From Rhizobiales bacterium Ga0077537 (GTDB lineage Bacteria > Pseudomonadota > Alphaproteobacteria > Rhizobiales > Hyphomicrobiaceae), in assembly GCA_001464955.1 (NCBI GenBank), contig LNEM01000030.1, positions 1-64,000 on the forward strand: DNA of 64,000 nt, in the 5' to 3' direction. Below, one piece after another: positions 26,699 to 33,969 of the stretch. Both the position numbers and the translations under genes were made by a program. Positions within the stretch are counted from its first letter, which is position 1; every line of letters begins with the position of its first letter. Below the pieces are notes generated by a model. It searched no databases. It saw only the letters and a list, made by a program, of their open reading frames with translations, and was not told the origin of the DNA.

Positions 26699-27640
26699 AT
26701 GCCCCGCCCCCTTCCCCCGCTGAACGCACTGAGAGCCTTCGAAGCCACCGCCCGCCACCTGAGCTTTACGGTAGCGGCAGAGGAGCTTTCGGTGACACCG
26801 GCCGCCCTGAGCCACCAGATCAAGGGTCTCGAGGATTTCCTTGGGCAGCGACTCTTCGAGCGCAAGACCCGCCAGATTTCCATGACCCCGGCCGGTCTCG
26901 CGCTCTATCCGGGCCTGCACGCGGCATTTCTGCAGATCCGCCACAGTGTCGAACTCGTGGACCGCGCCCCCAACGACAAGGTCCTCGTGGTCAGCGCCCC
27001 ACCAGGCTTCACGGCCAAGTGGCTGGCGCCTCGGCTCTATCGCTTCCTGATGGCGAACCCTGAGATCGATGCCCGCATCTCGGCCACACAAGGTCTCGCC
27101 AACTTCACCACCGACGGCGTGGACGTTGCCATTCGCAATAGCCGAACACCGACCCGCGGCCTCTCGACCCGGCACCTTCTGGGCATCACGCTCCTCCCGG
27201 TGGCGAGCCCGCGCCTCATCGCCGAGCACCACATCGTCGAGCCGAAGGACCTCGTTCGAGTCCCCCTGATCCACGATGACATGCTGGGCAACCTGACCGG
27301 CTCTCCGACCTGGGCGGACTGGCTGGCGGCCGCCGGTGTCGAAGGCATCAACCTGTCACGGGGCTTGCGGTTCTCCAGCCCCGATCACGCACTCGAGGCG
27401 GCGGTCGAGGGCGCCGGCATTCTGCTGGCCCACAAGGCGCTGGCGCACGACGACCTGCGCGTCGGCCGGCTGGTCGCCCCGTTCAGCCTCGAACTCGCGA
27501 CCGAGCGCGCGTTCCAGCTCGTCTGCCCTGAACCGCACACGCGCCGACCCAAGGTGAAGGCCTTCGTCGATTGGATCGAGGACGAAGTTCGCCGCATGGA
27601 GGAACCGGCTTCGCCGGCTACCATCGCGGAGCCAATTTAG
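26699..27640 (+). CDS. LysR-family transcriptional regulator (GcvA-like)
   Basis: A 313-residue LysR-type regulator. The N-terminal helix-turn-helix spans about residues 6-65, with LNALRAFEATARHLSFTVAA and TPAALSHQIKGLEDFLG, the GcvA-subgroup signature. A periplasmic-binding-protein-like effector domain covers about 95-300. The subgroup often controls amino-acid or beta-lactamase genes; the target here is unknown. It is divergent from two small paralogous genes. The 3' end is 10 bases from the convergent alpha/beta hydrolase gene. Confidence 0.92.
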   Translation: MPRPLPPLNALRAFEATARHLSFTVAAEELSVTPAALSHQIKGLEDFLGQRLFERKTRQISMTPAGLALYPGLHAAFLQIRHSVELVDRAPNDKVLVVSAPPGFTAKWLAPRLYRFLMANPEIDARISATQGLANFTTDGVDVAIRNSRTPTRGLSTRHLLGITLLPVASPRLIAEHHIVEPKDLVRVPLIHDDMLGNLTGSPTWADWLAAAGVEGINLSRGLRFSSPDHALEAAVEGAGILLAHKALAHDDLRVGRLVAPFSLELATERAFQLVCPEPHTRRPKVKAFVDWIEDEVRRMEEPASPATIAEPI

Positions 27641-27650
27641 GTTGTGTACC

Positions 27651-28514
27651 TCAGCCTCGCGTACCCGACGCCGTACGGATCTTTTCGAGAACCGGCAGGA
27701 TGTAGGCTCGGAACTGAGACGGGTTCTCGCTCATGGGGAAGTGGCCGAGTTTCGCCATGATGGTGACCTCGGCCCCCTTGATCTTGGCTGCCGTCCTCAG
27801 CGTGTCTTCCGGCGTGCAGGAGAAATCGTACTCCCCGGTCAACATGTAGAGCGGACACTTCGTCGTATCGATGCGCGCCACCACGTCCCTGAGATCGCCG
27901 TCGATCCGATAGAAATGCAGGTCGCCCTTGAACACCCCGGGTCCACCGGACTTGTACATCCAGAGCGTCTCATGGCGGCTCACGGCCGGGCTGTGCGGCG
28001 CCATCATGCCGGAGACGAGCGCAGCGCACACTTCCCCGCCGTGGACATCCGGCCGGTGCAGCCATTCGGTATCGTACCAGGGCTGCTGATAGTCGGCGGA
28101 TTCGAGCCCGATCAGCGCCCGGAATCGCGTCGGATGCTCGGCCGCGAGATTGAGTACGATGCGGCCGCCGATCGAGCAGCCCATCACCACGGGCGCCTCT
28201 AGCGCCATGGCGTCGGCCACATCGAGCACCATCTGCGTGTATTTCTGGGTTGTGAGTTGGTACTCCTCCCGCTCGAAACCCTCAGGGGGCAGCGACTTGC
28301 CGTGCCAAGGCATGTCGAACACGATCACGCGATAGTGCTGCGTGATCGCCGCGTCGGTGAGGATGTGCCGGAACTGCCGCCCGTCCGCGCCCGCTGTATG
28401 CAGGCAGATCAGTGGAATGCCCTGTCCCGCCTCTTCGACATAAAGGCGGTGCGGCCGCCCCGAGAGCTCGAGATGCAGGTAACGCCCGACGATGGGCTCC
28501 CATCGCGGCGTCAT
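27651..28514 (-). CDS. Alpha/beta fold hydrolase
   Basis: A 287-residue alpha/beta hydrolase. The nucleophile elbow GCSIGG holds the catalytic Ser near 123, preceded by oxyanion region LHTAGADG. The acid is probably D in GEYDFSC near 231 and the base H in GHFPMSE near 259. Related enzymes hydrolyse esters or C-C bonds in aromatic degradation; the substrate is unknown. It overlaps the SCP2-like gene by four bases (ATGA), so the two proteins are probably coexpressed. Confidence 0.9.
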   Translation of the reverse strand: MTPRWEPIVGRYLHLELSGRPHRLYVEEAGQGIPLICLHTAGADGRQFRHILTDAAITQHYRVIVFDMPWHGKSLPPEGFEREEYQLTTQKYTQMVLDVADAMALEAPVVMGCSIGGRIVLNLAAEHPTRFRALIGLESADYQQPWYDTEWLHRPDVHGGEVCAALVSGMMAPHSPAVSRHETLWMYKSGGPGVFKGDLHFYRIDGDLRDVVARIDTTKCPLYMLTGEYDFSCTPEDTLRTAAKIKGAEVTIMAKLGHFPMSENPSQFRAYILPVLEKIRTASGTRG

Positions 28515-28942
28515 GCGCGGCCTCCTGATCCGTTTTTGCCGCGCGGCAGGGCGATCAGGTCCTTGATGTACTGCAGGTTGCCCATGAATGGCGTCAGATT
28601 TCCCTCGACACGCGCCATCCCGGCCTTGGTCATCGCCATCAGGTCGTGAAACCCGGGCACCGGGAAGGGCTCGAGGAAGCGCTCCCAGGCGTCGGCTTCG
28701 GCGCGGATTGTGAATGTCGATGACTTCAGGAGGAACGGCCCCCGCGTTACGCTGACAACCCGGCCAGCCCGGATCGCAATTCCAAGCGGAATACTCCCCA
28801 CCCGGATTTCGACGTCCGCATCGAGAAAGCGGCCCCGCCGCGCCAGATCGTCGTCCGCCGCGGCGAGTTCGCCGAGGTGCGCGAAGCGGTCAGCCACGCG
28901 CGCTTCAACGGCGCTGGCCTTGCTATCGACCGGTGATGCCAT
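28511..28942 (-). CDS. SCP2 sterol-binding domain-like protein
   Basis: A 143-residue protein whose C-terminal part (about 60-140) looks like an SCP2 lipid-binding domain: TFTIRAEADAWERFLEP, then AGMARVEGNLTPFMGNLQYIKDLI. Such domains bind lipids or hydrophobic acyl compounds. The pairing by a four-base overlap with the alpha/beta hydrolase suggests that it presents or buffers the hydrolase substrate; this is inferred from position only. ATG 28942 is chosen; the first 15 codons of the longer frame add nothing recognisable. Confidence 0.72.
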   Translation of the reverse strand: MASPVDSKASAVEARVADRFAHLGELAAADDDLARRGRFLDADVEIRVGSIPLGIAIRAGRVVSVTRGPFLLKSSTFTIRAEADAWERFLEPFPVPGFHDLMAMTKAGMARVEGNLTPFMGNLQYIKDLIALPRGKNGSGGRA

Positions 28943-28967
28943 GCGCTGTAGTCCTCGCTGCCCGGCG

Positions 28968-29600
28968 TCAGCCTGCCATGATCCCACTCGCGAGCATCAC
29001 CGCGCCGACGATGCCGACAGCGGCGCCCGCAGCCTGGATCCGAACATCGTCACGGCCCTCGACGGGCACGATCCAGCGTGCCGCCGACATCACGACGGCA
29101 GCCACGCCGGCCGACACGATCGCAAGCCCGAGGAGATACGAACCGACCACCGCCCGATCGGCCCCGACGATTGCCTCGCCGAAGGCGTATCCATGAAACA
29201 CTCCGGCGAGCGCAGCCAGCACGAGCCACTGCAGCGATCCCGTTCGCCGGCCGAGCGCGACGAAGGCGCCCGCGACCAGCACGCTGCCGGCGACGAGCAG
29301 TTCGCTCATCGGCAGATCGAACGCACCGAAGTGCAGCAGCACACCCGCCGTGGAAGCCGCGATGAAGGCCGCAATGACTCCGACACCGGCCGGAATCAAT
29401 GCGGCCGCGATCCCGATTGCCACCAGGAACGCGAGGTGATCCGGCCCGATGACGGGATGTCCGAGCCCGGACAGCAGCCCCTCCGCGAACGTGGAGGGCG
29501 TCGTGCCACCCATCGGATGATGTGCGCTGGCGCTGTGCGCACCGGCCATGATCGCCAGCGCCGCGAAAGCCAGGCGACGCCCGAAGCCGATCCTGCTCAT
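28968..29600 (-). CDS. HupE/UreJ family nickel/cobalt permease
   Basis: A 210-residue membrane protein with a signal-like first segment ending in SASAHH and about six helices. The family signature HPxxGxDHLxFLxAxG is seen as GHPVIGPDHLAFLVAIG near residue 60, and a second histidine motif FHGYAFGEAIVG near 140. HupE/UreJ proteins import nickel or cobalt. Position directly after a cobalt-type nitrile hydratase/thiocyanate hydrolase operon (44 bases) supports cobalt supply for that enzyme. An AGGAG site lies six bases before the ATG. Confidence 0.9.
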   Translation of the reverse strand: MSRIGFGRRLAFAALAIMAGAHSASAHHPMGGTTPSTFAEGLLSGLGHPVIGPDHLAFLVAIGIAAALIPAGVGVIAAFIAASTAGVLLHFGAFDLPMSELLVAGSVLVAGAFVALGRRTGSLQWLVLAALAGVFHGYAFGEAIVGADRAVVGSYLLGLAIVSAGVAAVVMSAARWIVPVEGRDDVRIQAAGAAVGIVGAVMLASGIMAG

Positions 29601-29644
29601 TCTTCTCTCCTGAGGCATGCGTATCGTGTAGCGCGCGAGTCCGA

Positions 29645-30343
29645 TCATTCGGCAGCCGCGCGAAGGCCGGGGTCGGGAATAGCCGTTCCGATCATCGCAT
29701 CGCGTGTGACGAGGCTGGCGAGCTTGTCCGGGCTCCAGCCCTCGGTTCCCGGCGGGCGCATCGGCAGCACCAGATAGCGGAGATCCGCGGTGGAATCGTG
29801 CACCCGCACTTCCACACCCTCCGGCACCGCCACCCCGAACTCGGCGAGCACTGCCCGCGGATCGACGACGACGCGCGAGCGATAGGCGAGGCTTTTGTAC
29901 CAGGCGGGCGGCACACCGAGCAGCAGCTTCGGGTAGCAGGAGCAGAGCGTACAGACGACCACGTTGTGCACGTCGGGCGTATTCTCGATCGTGCGGAACT
30001 CGGCGAGCGTACCGATGTCGATCCCCATGTCGAGAAGCGCCCCACGCGTATCCGCCATCAGCTTTGCCTTGAACGCGGGATCGCTCCACGCCTTCGCCAC
30101 CACCTTGGCCCCAAGTGCAGGTGTCCGGCTATCCATCAGGTCGATCTGCGCCGCGATCTCGTCGGCCGACAGAACGCCCTTGTCGATGAGCAGCGACCGG
30201 ATCGTCTCCTCGAGCACCTCATAGGCGCTCATCGGCCCGGCATCGTGATCCCTTTGCGGCGGATGCGTGTGCCCGTCGCCACCATGATGATGGTCATGGT
30301 CATGGTCATGGTCATGATCGTGATCGTGATCGTCGTGCGTCAT
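29645..30343 (-). CDS. Nitrile hydratase alpha / thiocyanate hydrolase gamma-type subunit
   Basis: A 232-residue catalytic subunit. The metal-binding motif VCTLCSCYP near residue 131 has threonine in its second position, the cobalt type. NHase alpha features such as LLGVPPAWYKS, YRSRVVVDPRAVLAEFG and VTRDAMIGTAIP follow. The N-terminus is a striking His-Asp repeat (about residues 3-33), a likely metal-binding tail also known from thiocyanate hydrolase gamma subunits. It is the third gene of a three-gene set in which the beta chain is split, the layout of thiocyanate hydrolase and of toyocamycin nitrile hydratase. The substrate, nitrile or thiocyanate, cannot be fixed from sequence. Confidence 0.9.
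   Translation of the reverse strand: MTHDDHDHDHDHDHDHDHHHGGDGHTHPPQRDHDAGPMSAYEVLEETIRSLLIDKGVLSADEIAAQIDLMDSRTPALGAKVVAKAWSDPAFKAKLMADTRGALLDMGIDIGTLAEFRTIENTPDVHNVVVCTLCSCYPKLLLGVPPAWYKSLAYRSRVVVDPRAVLAEFGVAVPEGVEVRVHDSTADLRYLVLPMRPPGTEGWSPDKLASLVTRDAMIGTAIPDPGLRAAAE
30291..30314. repeat. Tandem hexanucleotide repeat encoding His-Asp
   Basis: Four perfect copies of TGGTCA, followed by diverged copies up to about 30335. On the coding strand they give alternating His and Asp codons in the N-terminal tail of the nitrile hydratase-type alpha subunit. Such an array may expand or contract by slippage without changing the frame. Confidence 0.8.
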
Positions 30344-30645
30344 GACGCGCTCTCCAGCCAGCCTTCGTAGATGTCCGCCTCGAGATGATCGCTTGCCGGT
30401 CCCGGATAGTCGGGCCACAGCTCGGTCTGCAGGAACCGAACCTTGTAGAGCACTTGGCTCGGCAATCCGGGCTTGTGATAGGCGAGCCGCTCGGGATCGC
30501 GGTAGGCGCCCTGAACTGAGGCGACGACGCCAGTCTTGCCCCTGAGATACCACGGCGTCCGGCAATGCCCGAGCGCCGGCCGTTCGATCACATGCACGGT
30601 CTGGCCCGGCCTGAACCGTTGCGCCGTGACGGCTTCCACGCTCAT
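30340..30645 (-). CDS. Nitrile hydratase beta C-terminal-half / thiocyanate hydrolase alpha-type subunit
   Basis: A 101-residue protein equal to the C-terminal SH3-like half of a nitrile hydratase beta chain: RFRPGQTVHVIERPALGHCR, YLRGKTGVVASVQGAY with the conserved RGK(T/V)G core, and LYKVRFLQTELWPDY. It should fold over the metal site of the alpha subunit. The gene overlaps both neighbours by four bases (ATGA at each end), so the three chains are translationally linked. Being a separate gene, rather than fused to the N-half, sets this enzyme apart from common two-subunit nitrile hydratases. Confidence 0.87.
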   Translation of the reverse strand: MSVEAVTAQRFRPGQTVHVIERPALGHCRTPWYLRGKTGVVASVQGAYRDPERLAYHKPGLPSQVLYKVRFLQTELWPDYPGPASDHLEADIYEGWLESAS

Positions 30646-31049
30646 GCCGCACCTCCCTTGGCCCAGTCGATCGTCTCGGCGCTGACCCGCCGCCCGTTCG
30701 CGCGATGCACCGACGCCAATTCCGCCATGCGCTTCTCGACCTCGTCGGGCGAAACGATTTCCTGTTCGACGAGCAGGTTGCGGATCGCCCGGATCCACTT
30801 CTCGTAATAGGTCGTCCGGTCGTAGGCCTGCTGTCCGTAGTCCTCGATCACGCGCCGCATGGCGTCGATAGTGAAGACGTTCTTCTTGGAGCAGAGCAGG
30901 ATGAGCATGGCATCCGTCCGCTTCTCCCAGAGCGCCAGATCGTGCTCGTCCCGGTCGATCGGGCCGAAGTCCATGCCGCCGACATCGTGGACGGCGCGGC
31001 CATCCGCGCCCTCGCGGAGCAGGGTCGTGCGAGATGGAGAGCTGGTCAT
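30642..31049 (-). CDS. Nitrile hydratase beta N-terminal-half / thiocyanate hydrolase beta-type subunit
   Basis: A 135-residue protein corresponding to the N-terminal half of a nitrile hydratase beta chain. It has the VHDVGGMDFGPID start signature near residue 20 and a helical core with YYEKWIRAIRNLLVEQ near 85. The nitrile hydratase activator proteins are distant relatives, but the VHDVGG motif and first position in the operon favour a structural subunit of thiocyanate hydrolase beta type. It overlaps the next gene by four bases. The distinction from an activator is likely but not certain. Confidence 0.82.
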   Translation of the reverse strand: MTSSPSRTTLLREGADGRAVHDVGGMDFGPIDRDEHDLALWEKRTDAMLILLCSKKNVFTIDAMRRVIEDYGQQAYDRTTYYEKWIRAIRNLLVEQEIVSPDEVEKRMAELASVHRANGRRVSAETIDWAKGGAA

Positions 31050-31135
31050 GATGGGCTCGTCGCTGGTTGATCGCGCGCGCCGGATCGCGCAGTGGAAGCA
31101 TCATGCATGCTCGATGAGCCGATGAAAAGAGGGGC

Positions 31136-31161
31136 GGCGCCAGCCCGCGCGGGCTGGCGCC
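31136..31161. terminator. Perfect 26-bp GC palindrome, possible terminator
   Basis: A gapless inverted repeat with 13-base arms, GGCGCCAGCCCGC and its complement. On the minus strand it is followed by GCCCCTCTTTTC, a weak T-tract. It sits between the DsrE-like gene and the nitrile hydratase-type operon and, with the hairpin at 31190-31211, would separate their transcripts. Confidence 0.5.
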
Positions 31162-31189
31162 AATTCGGACGCGTCAGCCCGGAAAACAA

Positions 31190-31211
31190 GCGGGGCCCCG
31201 AGGGACCCCGC
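31190..31211 (-). terminator. Candidate terminator after the DsrE-like gene
   Basis: A 6-bp stem GCGGGG/CCCCGC with a ten-base centre. On the minus strand TTGTTTT follows directly, a usable T-tract. It lies 30 bases after the DsrE-like stop codon. Confidence 0.6.
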
Positions 31212-31241
31212 GACGTCTCGAAACTGCCGCCTCGCGGCCCT

Positions 31242-31697
31242 TCAGGGCTTCACGTAGGCGAAGCCCTTGCGCTGCAGTTCGACCAGATGCACGACACCCG
31301 ACGGCACGATCGTCGCCTCGGACATGATCTTGATCTCTTTCTTCTCAGCCTTGGCCATGTTGCCGGCCGTATTGTTGCACGCTGCGAACCGAACGTTCGG
31401 GTTGCCGAGTGCGATGTCCTGGATACGCGCCTTCACCGGGCTCGTATCTTCCCGGAACATGTGCAACCCAGGGCCGTACGTGACGACTTCGATCTCGACC
31501 TTGCGGTTCGACTTCTTGAAGTCTGCGAGAATGTTCTGCACGTTGTTGAGCGTGAGGTTCATCTTGCCGACGTCGTTGTCGTTGACGTGGAGTGCGACGC
31601 GCCACGTGTCGTCGGCTGCAGGCGCCTGGGCCACGGCCGGCAGTGCGAAGGCCAGAAGTGCGGCGAGGCCGATCAGCAGTTTACGCAAGTACATCAT
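31242..31697 (-). CDS. Secreted DsrE-family-like protein
   Basis: A 151-residue protein with a Sec signal peptide (MMYLRKLLIGLAALLAFALP, cleavage near AVAQA at 24) and a DsrE/F-like fold: WRVALHVNDNDVGKMNLTLNNV, VEIEVVTYGPGLHM, VRFAACNNTAGNM. DsrE proteins take part in sulfur relay in the cytoplasm, but exported versions like this are of unknown function. The cysteine near 107 could bind sulfur or metal. Location upstream of a possible thiocyanate hydrolase makes a link to sulfur handling worth testing. An AAGGGGAAG site precedes the start. Confidence 0.82.
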   Translation of the reverse strand: MMYLRKLLIGLAALLAFALPAVAQAPAADDTWRVALHVNDNDVGKMNLTLNNVQNILADFKKSNRKVEIEVVTYGPGLHMFREDTSPVKARIQDIALGNPNVRFAACNNTAGNMAKAEKKEIKIMSEATIVPSGVVHLVELQRKGFAYVKP

Positions 31698-31809
31698 ATC
31701 TTCCCCTTGACCCGTTACCTGTGCTGTCGAGCAGCACTGGGCTCCCTCCCCATGATTGGGTAAAGCGGCACTCCATTACCCCTGAGATCTTGACCGACTC
31801 AAGGCAACA

Positions 31810-31855
31810 GACAAATTGTCGGAATTCTGCAACCCAAGGGTGTTGCGGAACAACA
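31810..31855. promoter_or_regulatory. Two short inverted repeats upstream of the DsrE-like gene
   Basis: GACAA-A-TTGTC lies at 31810-31820 and TGTTG-CGGAA-CAACA at 31841-31855, within a 241-base gap between the DsrE-like gene and a convergently placed or upstream glycosyltransferase end. Both are about 115-160 bases before the DsrE-like start and are candidate regulator sites or mRNA-end structures for the glycosyltransferase gene. No clear promoter hexamers were assigned. Confidence 0.3.
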
Positions 31856-31938
31856 ATACGCCGAAAGGACGACGCGGTCCGGACGCAGCGCACGCGGCCC
31901 GCGCTGCCCCAGCAACGACATCCGGCGAAAAGATGCGC

Positions 31939-32754
31939 TCAGCGGTTGGCGTCGACGGGCCGCTGCCCCCACACCCCACCGCCGACCCAACGTCGCATCA
32001 GCCGTCGGACTGGCCCTTCCTGCAGCTCGCCCAGCGCCGATCCCATCGGGCTTCCCGACAGCTTGATCAGCGTGCACGTGGTCTGCACCCACCGGGGCCT
32101 GAGCGCGCGCGACCACTTGGCCCGGAAAGCCCGCTCCGCCGCCTGGAACGAGGCATCCTTTCGGCCCGGGCTGAGATGCTGGAGATGGAAATCGATCACG
32201 TACGCCGACCAGCCGAGCACGTCCGCCACGAGGCAGATATCTGCGCCATAGAGATGGAACCCGCTGAGATCGTTCGAGAAACGAACGCCACTCTTGCGTC
32301 GGAGCACGATGAAGTTCTCGTCGAGGCTCTGCACCCGCGCCGGCAGCTCCCCGATGGTGCGGTCTGAGCCGTGCGGATCCGAGATGCGCATCGCGAGCCG
32401 GCCTGGATAGACGCCGCCCGCGTTGCCCGCGAGCGCCCAATCCGGTGCCCGCACCGAGAGTTCGCCGATCCGCTGGTCGAGCTCCCCCCGTCCGGCGGCG
32501 ATCAGACGGACGTCCTGATGGCAGAGAATGACGATATCGCTTCGCGCCTCGTCGAGCAGCGCATTGAGGGCCCCATAGGCCGACGTCGCGCCACGCGCCG
32601 CGAGATACTCGGTGTCGCCGCTGGCGAATCCCCCCCCCTCGAAAGATTGACGCATCGCCGCGTACTGCGCCTCGTCGTTGACGAGCGTCGCGATGCTGTA
32701 GGCGGGCCTGTCTGCCGTATCGGTGGCGCGCAGGAGGGACAGCGTCATGGACAT
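31939..32754 (-). CDS. Glycosyltransferase, StrF-like domain
   Basis: A 271-residue protein resembling the StrF-type/GT2-like glycosyltransferase fold: YSIATLVNDEAQYAAMRQSF, then SDIVILCHQDVRL at about 65-78, and FHLYGADICLVADVLG near 180. It lies at the 3' end of an EPS cluster and directly follows a GT2 gene on the same strand (74 bases), so it probably adds a sugar to the repeat unit. The ATG at 32754 was chosen where family similarity begins; the ribosome binding site is weak and ATG 32748 is also possible. The longer frame upstream covers the end of the GT2 gene. Confidence 0.78.
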   Translation of the reverse strand: MSMTLSLLRATDTADRPAYSIATLVNDEAQYAAMRQSFEGGGFASGDTEYLAARGATSAYGALNALLDEARSDIVILCHQDVRLIAAGRGELDQRIGELSVRAPDWALAGNAGGVYPGRLAMRISDPHGSDRTIGELPARVQSLDENFIVLRRKSGVRFSNDLSGFHLYGADICLVADVLGWSAYVIDFHLQHLSPGRKDASFQAAERAFRAKWSRALRPRWVQTTCTLIKLSGSPMGSALGELQEGPVRRLMRRWVGGGVWGQRPVDANR

Positions 32755-32828
32755 GTCGGTCTTTCGATCTTGCTCGAGCGGGCCGCCTGGCCAGGCGCTC
32801 CAGGGTTCCCGTGACGTGGAAGTGTCGA

Positions 32829-33842
32829 TCAGGTCGTGGCGACGCTGCGAGGCGGTGCGCTGGCCGTTACGCTGTGTGCAGCCCCCGAAGACGCGGCCGC
32901 CGGAGCAAAGCCGCGCCGCCACTCGCCGCGCCGGCGCCAGATCGCGTGCCAGACTGCCGCGGACTGGGCGGACTTCGCATGCCCCGTAAGCCAGGCGAAC
33001 CCGGCCAGCGCGAGCCATCGGCTCAGCGGCCACAACGCATGCAGCCCCAGCCCGAGGCTGCGCTGCCAGCGCGGGAAATGACGGTCGATCAACGTCGCCT
33101 TGGCCGCCAGAAGCTTCACCATCTTGCCTTCGCGGGTCGCCTCCGAGGCACCGCCGTAGTGGACGATCGTTGCATCAGGAGAAACCCGTGGCCGCGCGCC
33201 CAGGGCGCCCGCCCGAAGGCAGAGGTCGGCCTCCTCGCCATACATGAAGTAGACGGGATCGAACCCGCCGAGCCGTTGCCAAAGCGCCCGCGGCAACATC
33301 AGGAAACAGCCGGAGACGATATCCACTTCGCGCTCCGTAGCGCGGTCCCAGCCACCCAGCGCCTCGCCGTTGAAGAGGTTCGAGCGCGGGAAAACTCCGG
33401 TCAGCCCGGCCGCGCGGCAGAACAGACGCCACGGCGTCATCCGCCCCCAGGCCGACAACGGATTGAGCCGTCCGTCCGCGAACACGGTCCGCCCGCCCCA
33501 GATCTGTGCCTTCGGCCGCCGACGCGAGAACGCGACGAGCCGGTCGATGGCGCCGTCGAGCACCACGGTATCGGGATTGAGGAGCAGCAGCAGCTCGCCC
33601 CGTGCCCGCTCCGCCGCCAGCACGTTGCCGGCCGCGAATCCTACGTTCTCGGAAAGCGCGATCAACTGAGGGCGCGTAGGATGGCAGGCGATAGCTTCCG
33701 CCGAGCCGTCGCTCGAGGCGTTGTCGACGACGATGACCTCGCAGCGCGTCTCGCGAGTCTCGGCGGCAATGGATTCGAGACACGCGAGCGTCATGGCGCG
33801 CGTGTTGTAGCTCACGATAATGATCGACAGGAGCGGCGACAT
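32829..33842 (-). CDS. Glycosyltransferase family 2 protein
   Basis: A 337-residue GT-A glycosyltransferase. It begins LLSIIIVSYNTRAMTLACL, has VIVVDNASSDGS, ENVGFAAGNVLAA, and the metal-binding LLLLNPDTVV segment near 90, followed by FMYGEEADLCLRAG near 205, typical of rhamnosyltransferase-like GT2 enzymes in polysaccharide loci. A C-terminal hydrophobic stretch near 275 may associate with the membrane. It is divergent from the GT4-like gene at 33970. The sugar is unknown. Confidence 0.9.
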   Translation of the reverse strand: MSPLLSIIIVSYNTRAMTLACLESIAAETRETRCEVIVVDNASSDGSAEAIACHPTRPQLIALSENVGFAAGNVLAAERARGELLLLLNPDTVVLDGAIDRLVAFSRRRPKAQIWGGRTVFADGRLNPLSAWGRMTPWRLFCRAAGLTGVFPRSNLFNGEALGGWDRATEREVDIVSGCFLMLPRALWQRLGGFDPVYFMYGEEADLCLRAGALGARPRVSPDATIVHYGGASEATREGKMVKLLAAKATLIDRHFPRWQRSLGLGLHALWPLSRWLALAGFAWLTGHAKSAQSAAVWHAIWRRRGEWRRGFAPAAASSGAAHSVTASAPPRSVATT

Positions 33843-33894
33843 CGGACCTCGACGAAAGACGTCGCCTCAAGGAATACAGCCAAGGCTTGAAGGC

Positions 33895-33944
33895 GCGATT
33901 AACCCGCCGCGCCACGTTGCAGGTCCCGAGTGACCTGCGATTAA
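33895..33944. promoter_or_regulatory. Palindrome and direct repeats in a divergent EPS promoter region
   Basis: An inverted repeat GCAGGTC-CCGAGT-GACCTGC lies at 33919-33938, and the octamer GCGATTAA occurs twice, at 33895-33902 and 33937-33944, exactly 42 bp apart. They sit in the 127-base gap between two divergent glycosyltransferase genes and may be binding sites for a regulator of EPS synthesis. The regulator is not identified. Confidence 0.35.
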
Positions 33945-33969
33945 ACAAGATCCCCCATACTCCCGCGCG

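Noticed and set aside
30642-31049. Reading the 135-residue protein as a nitrile hydratase activator
   Set aside because: The VHDVGG start motif and first position in the operon match a beta N-half subunit better than the activator, which usually follows the beta gene; kept only as an alternative.
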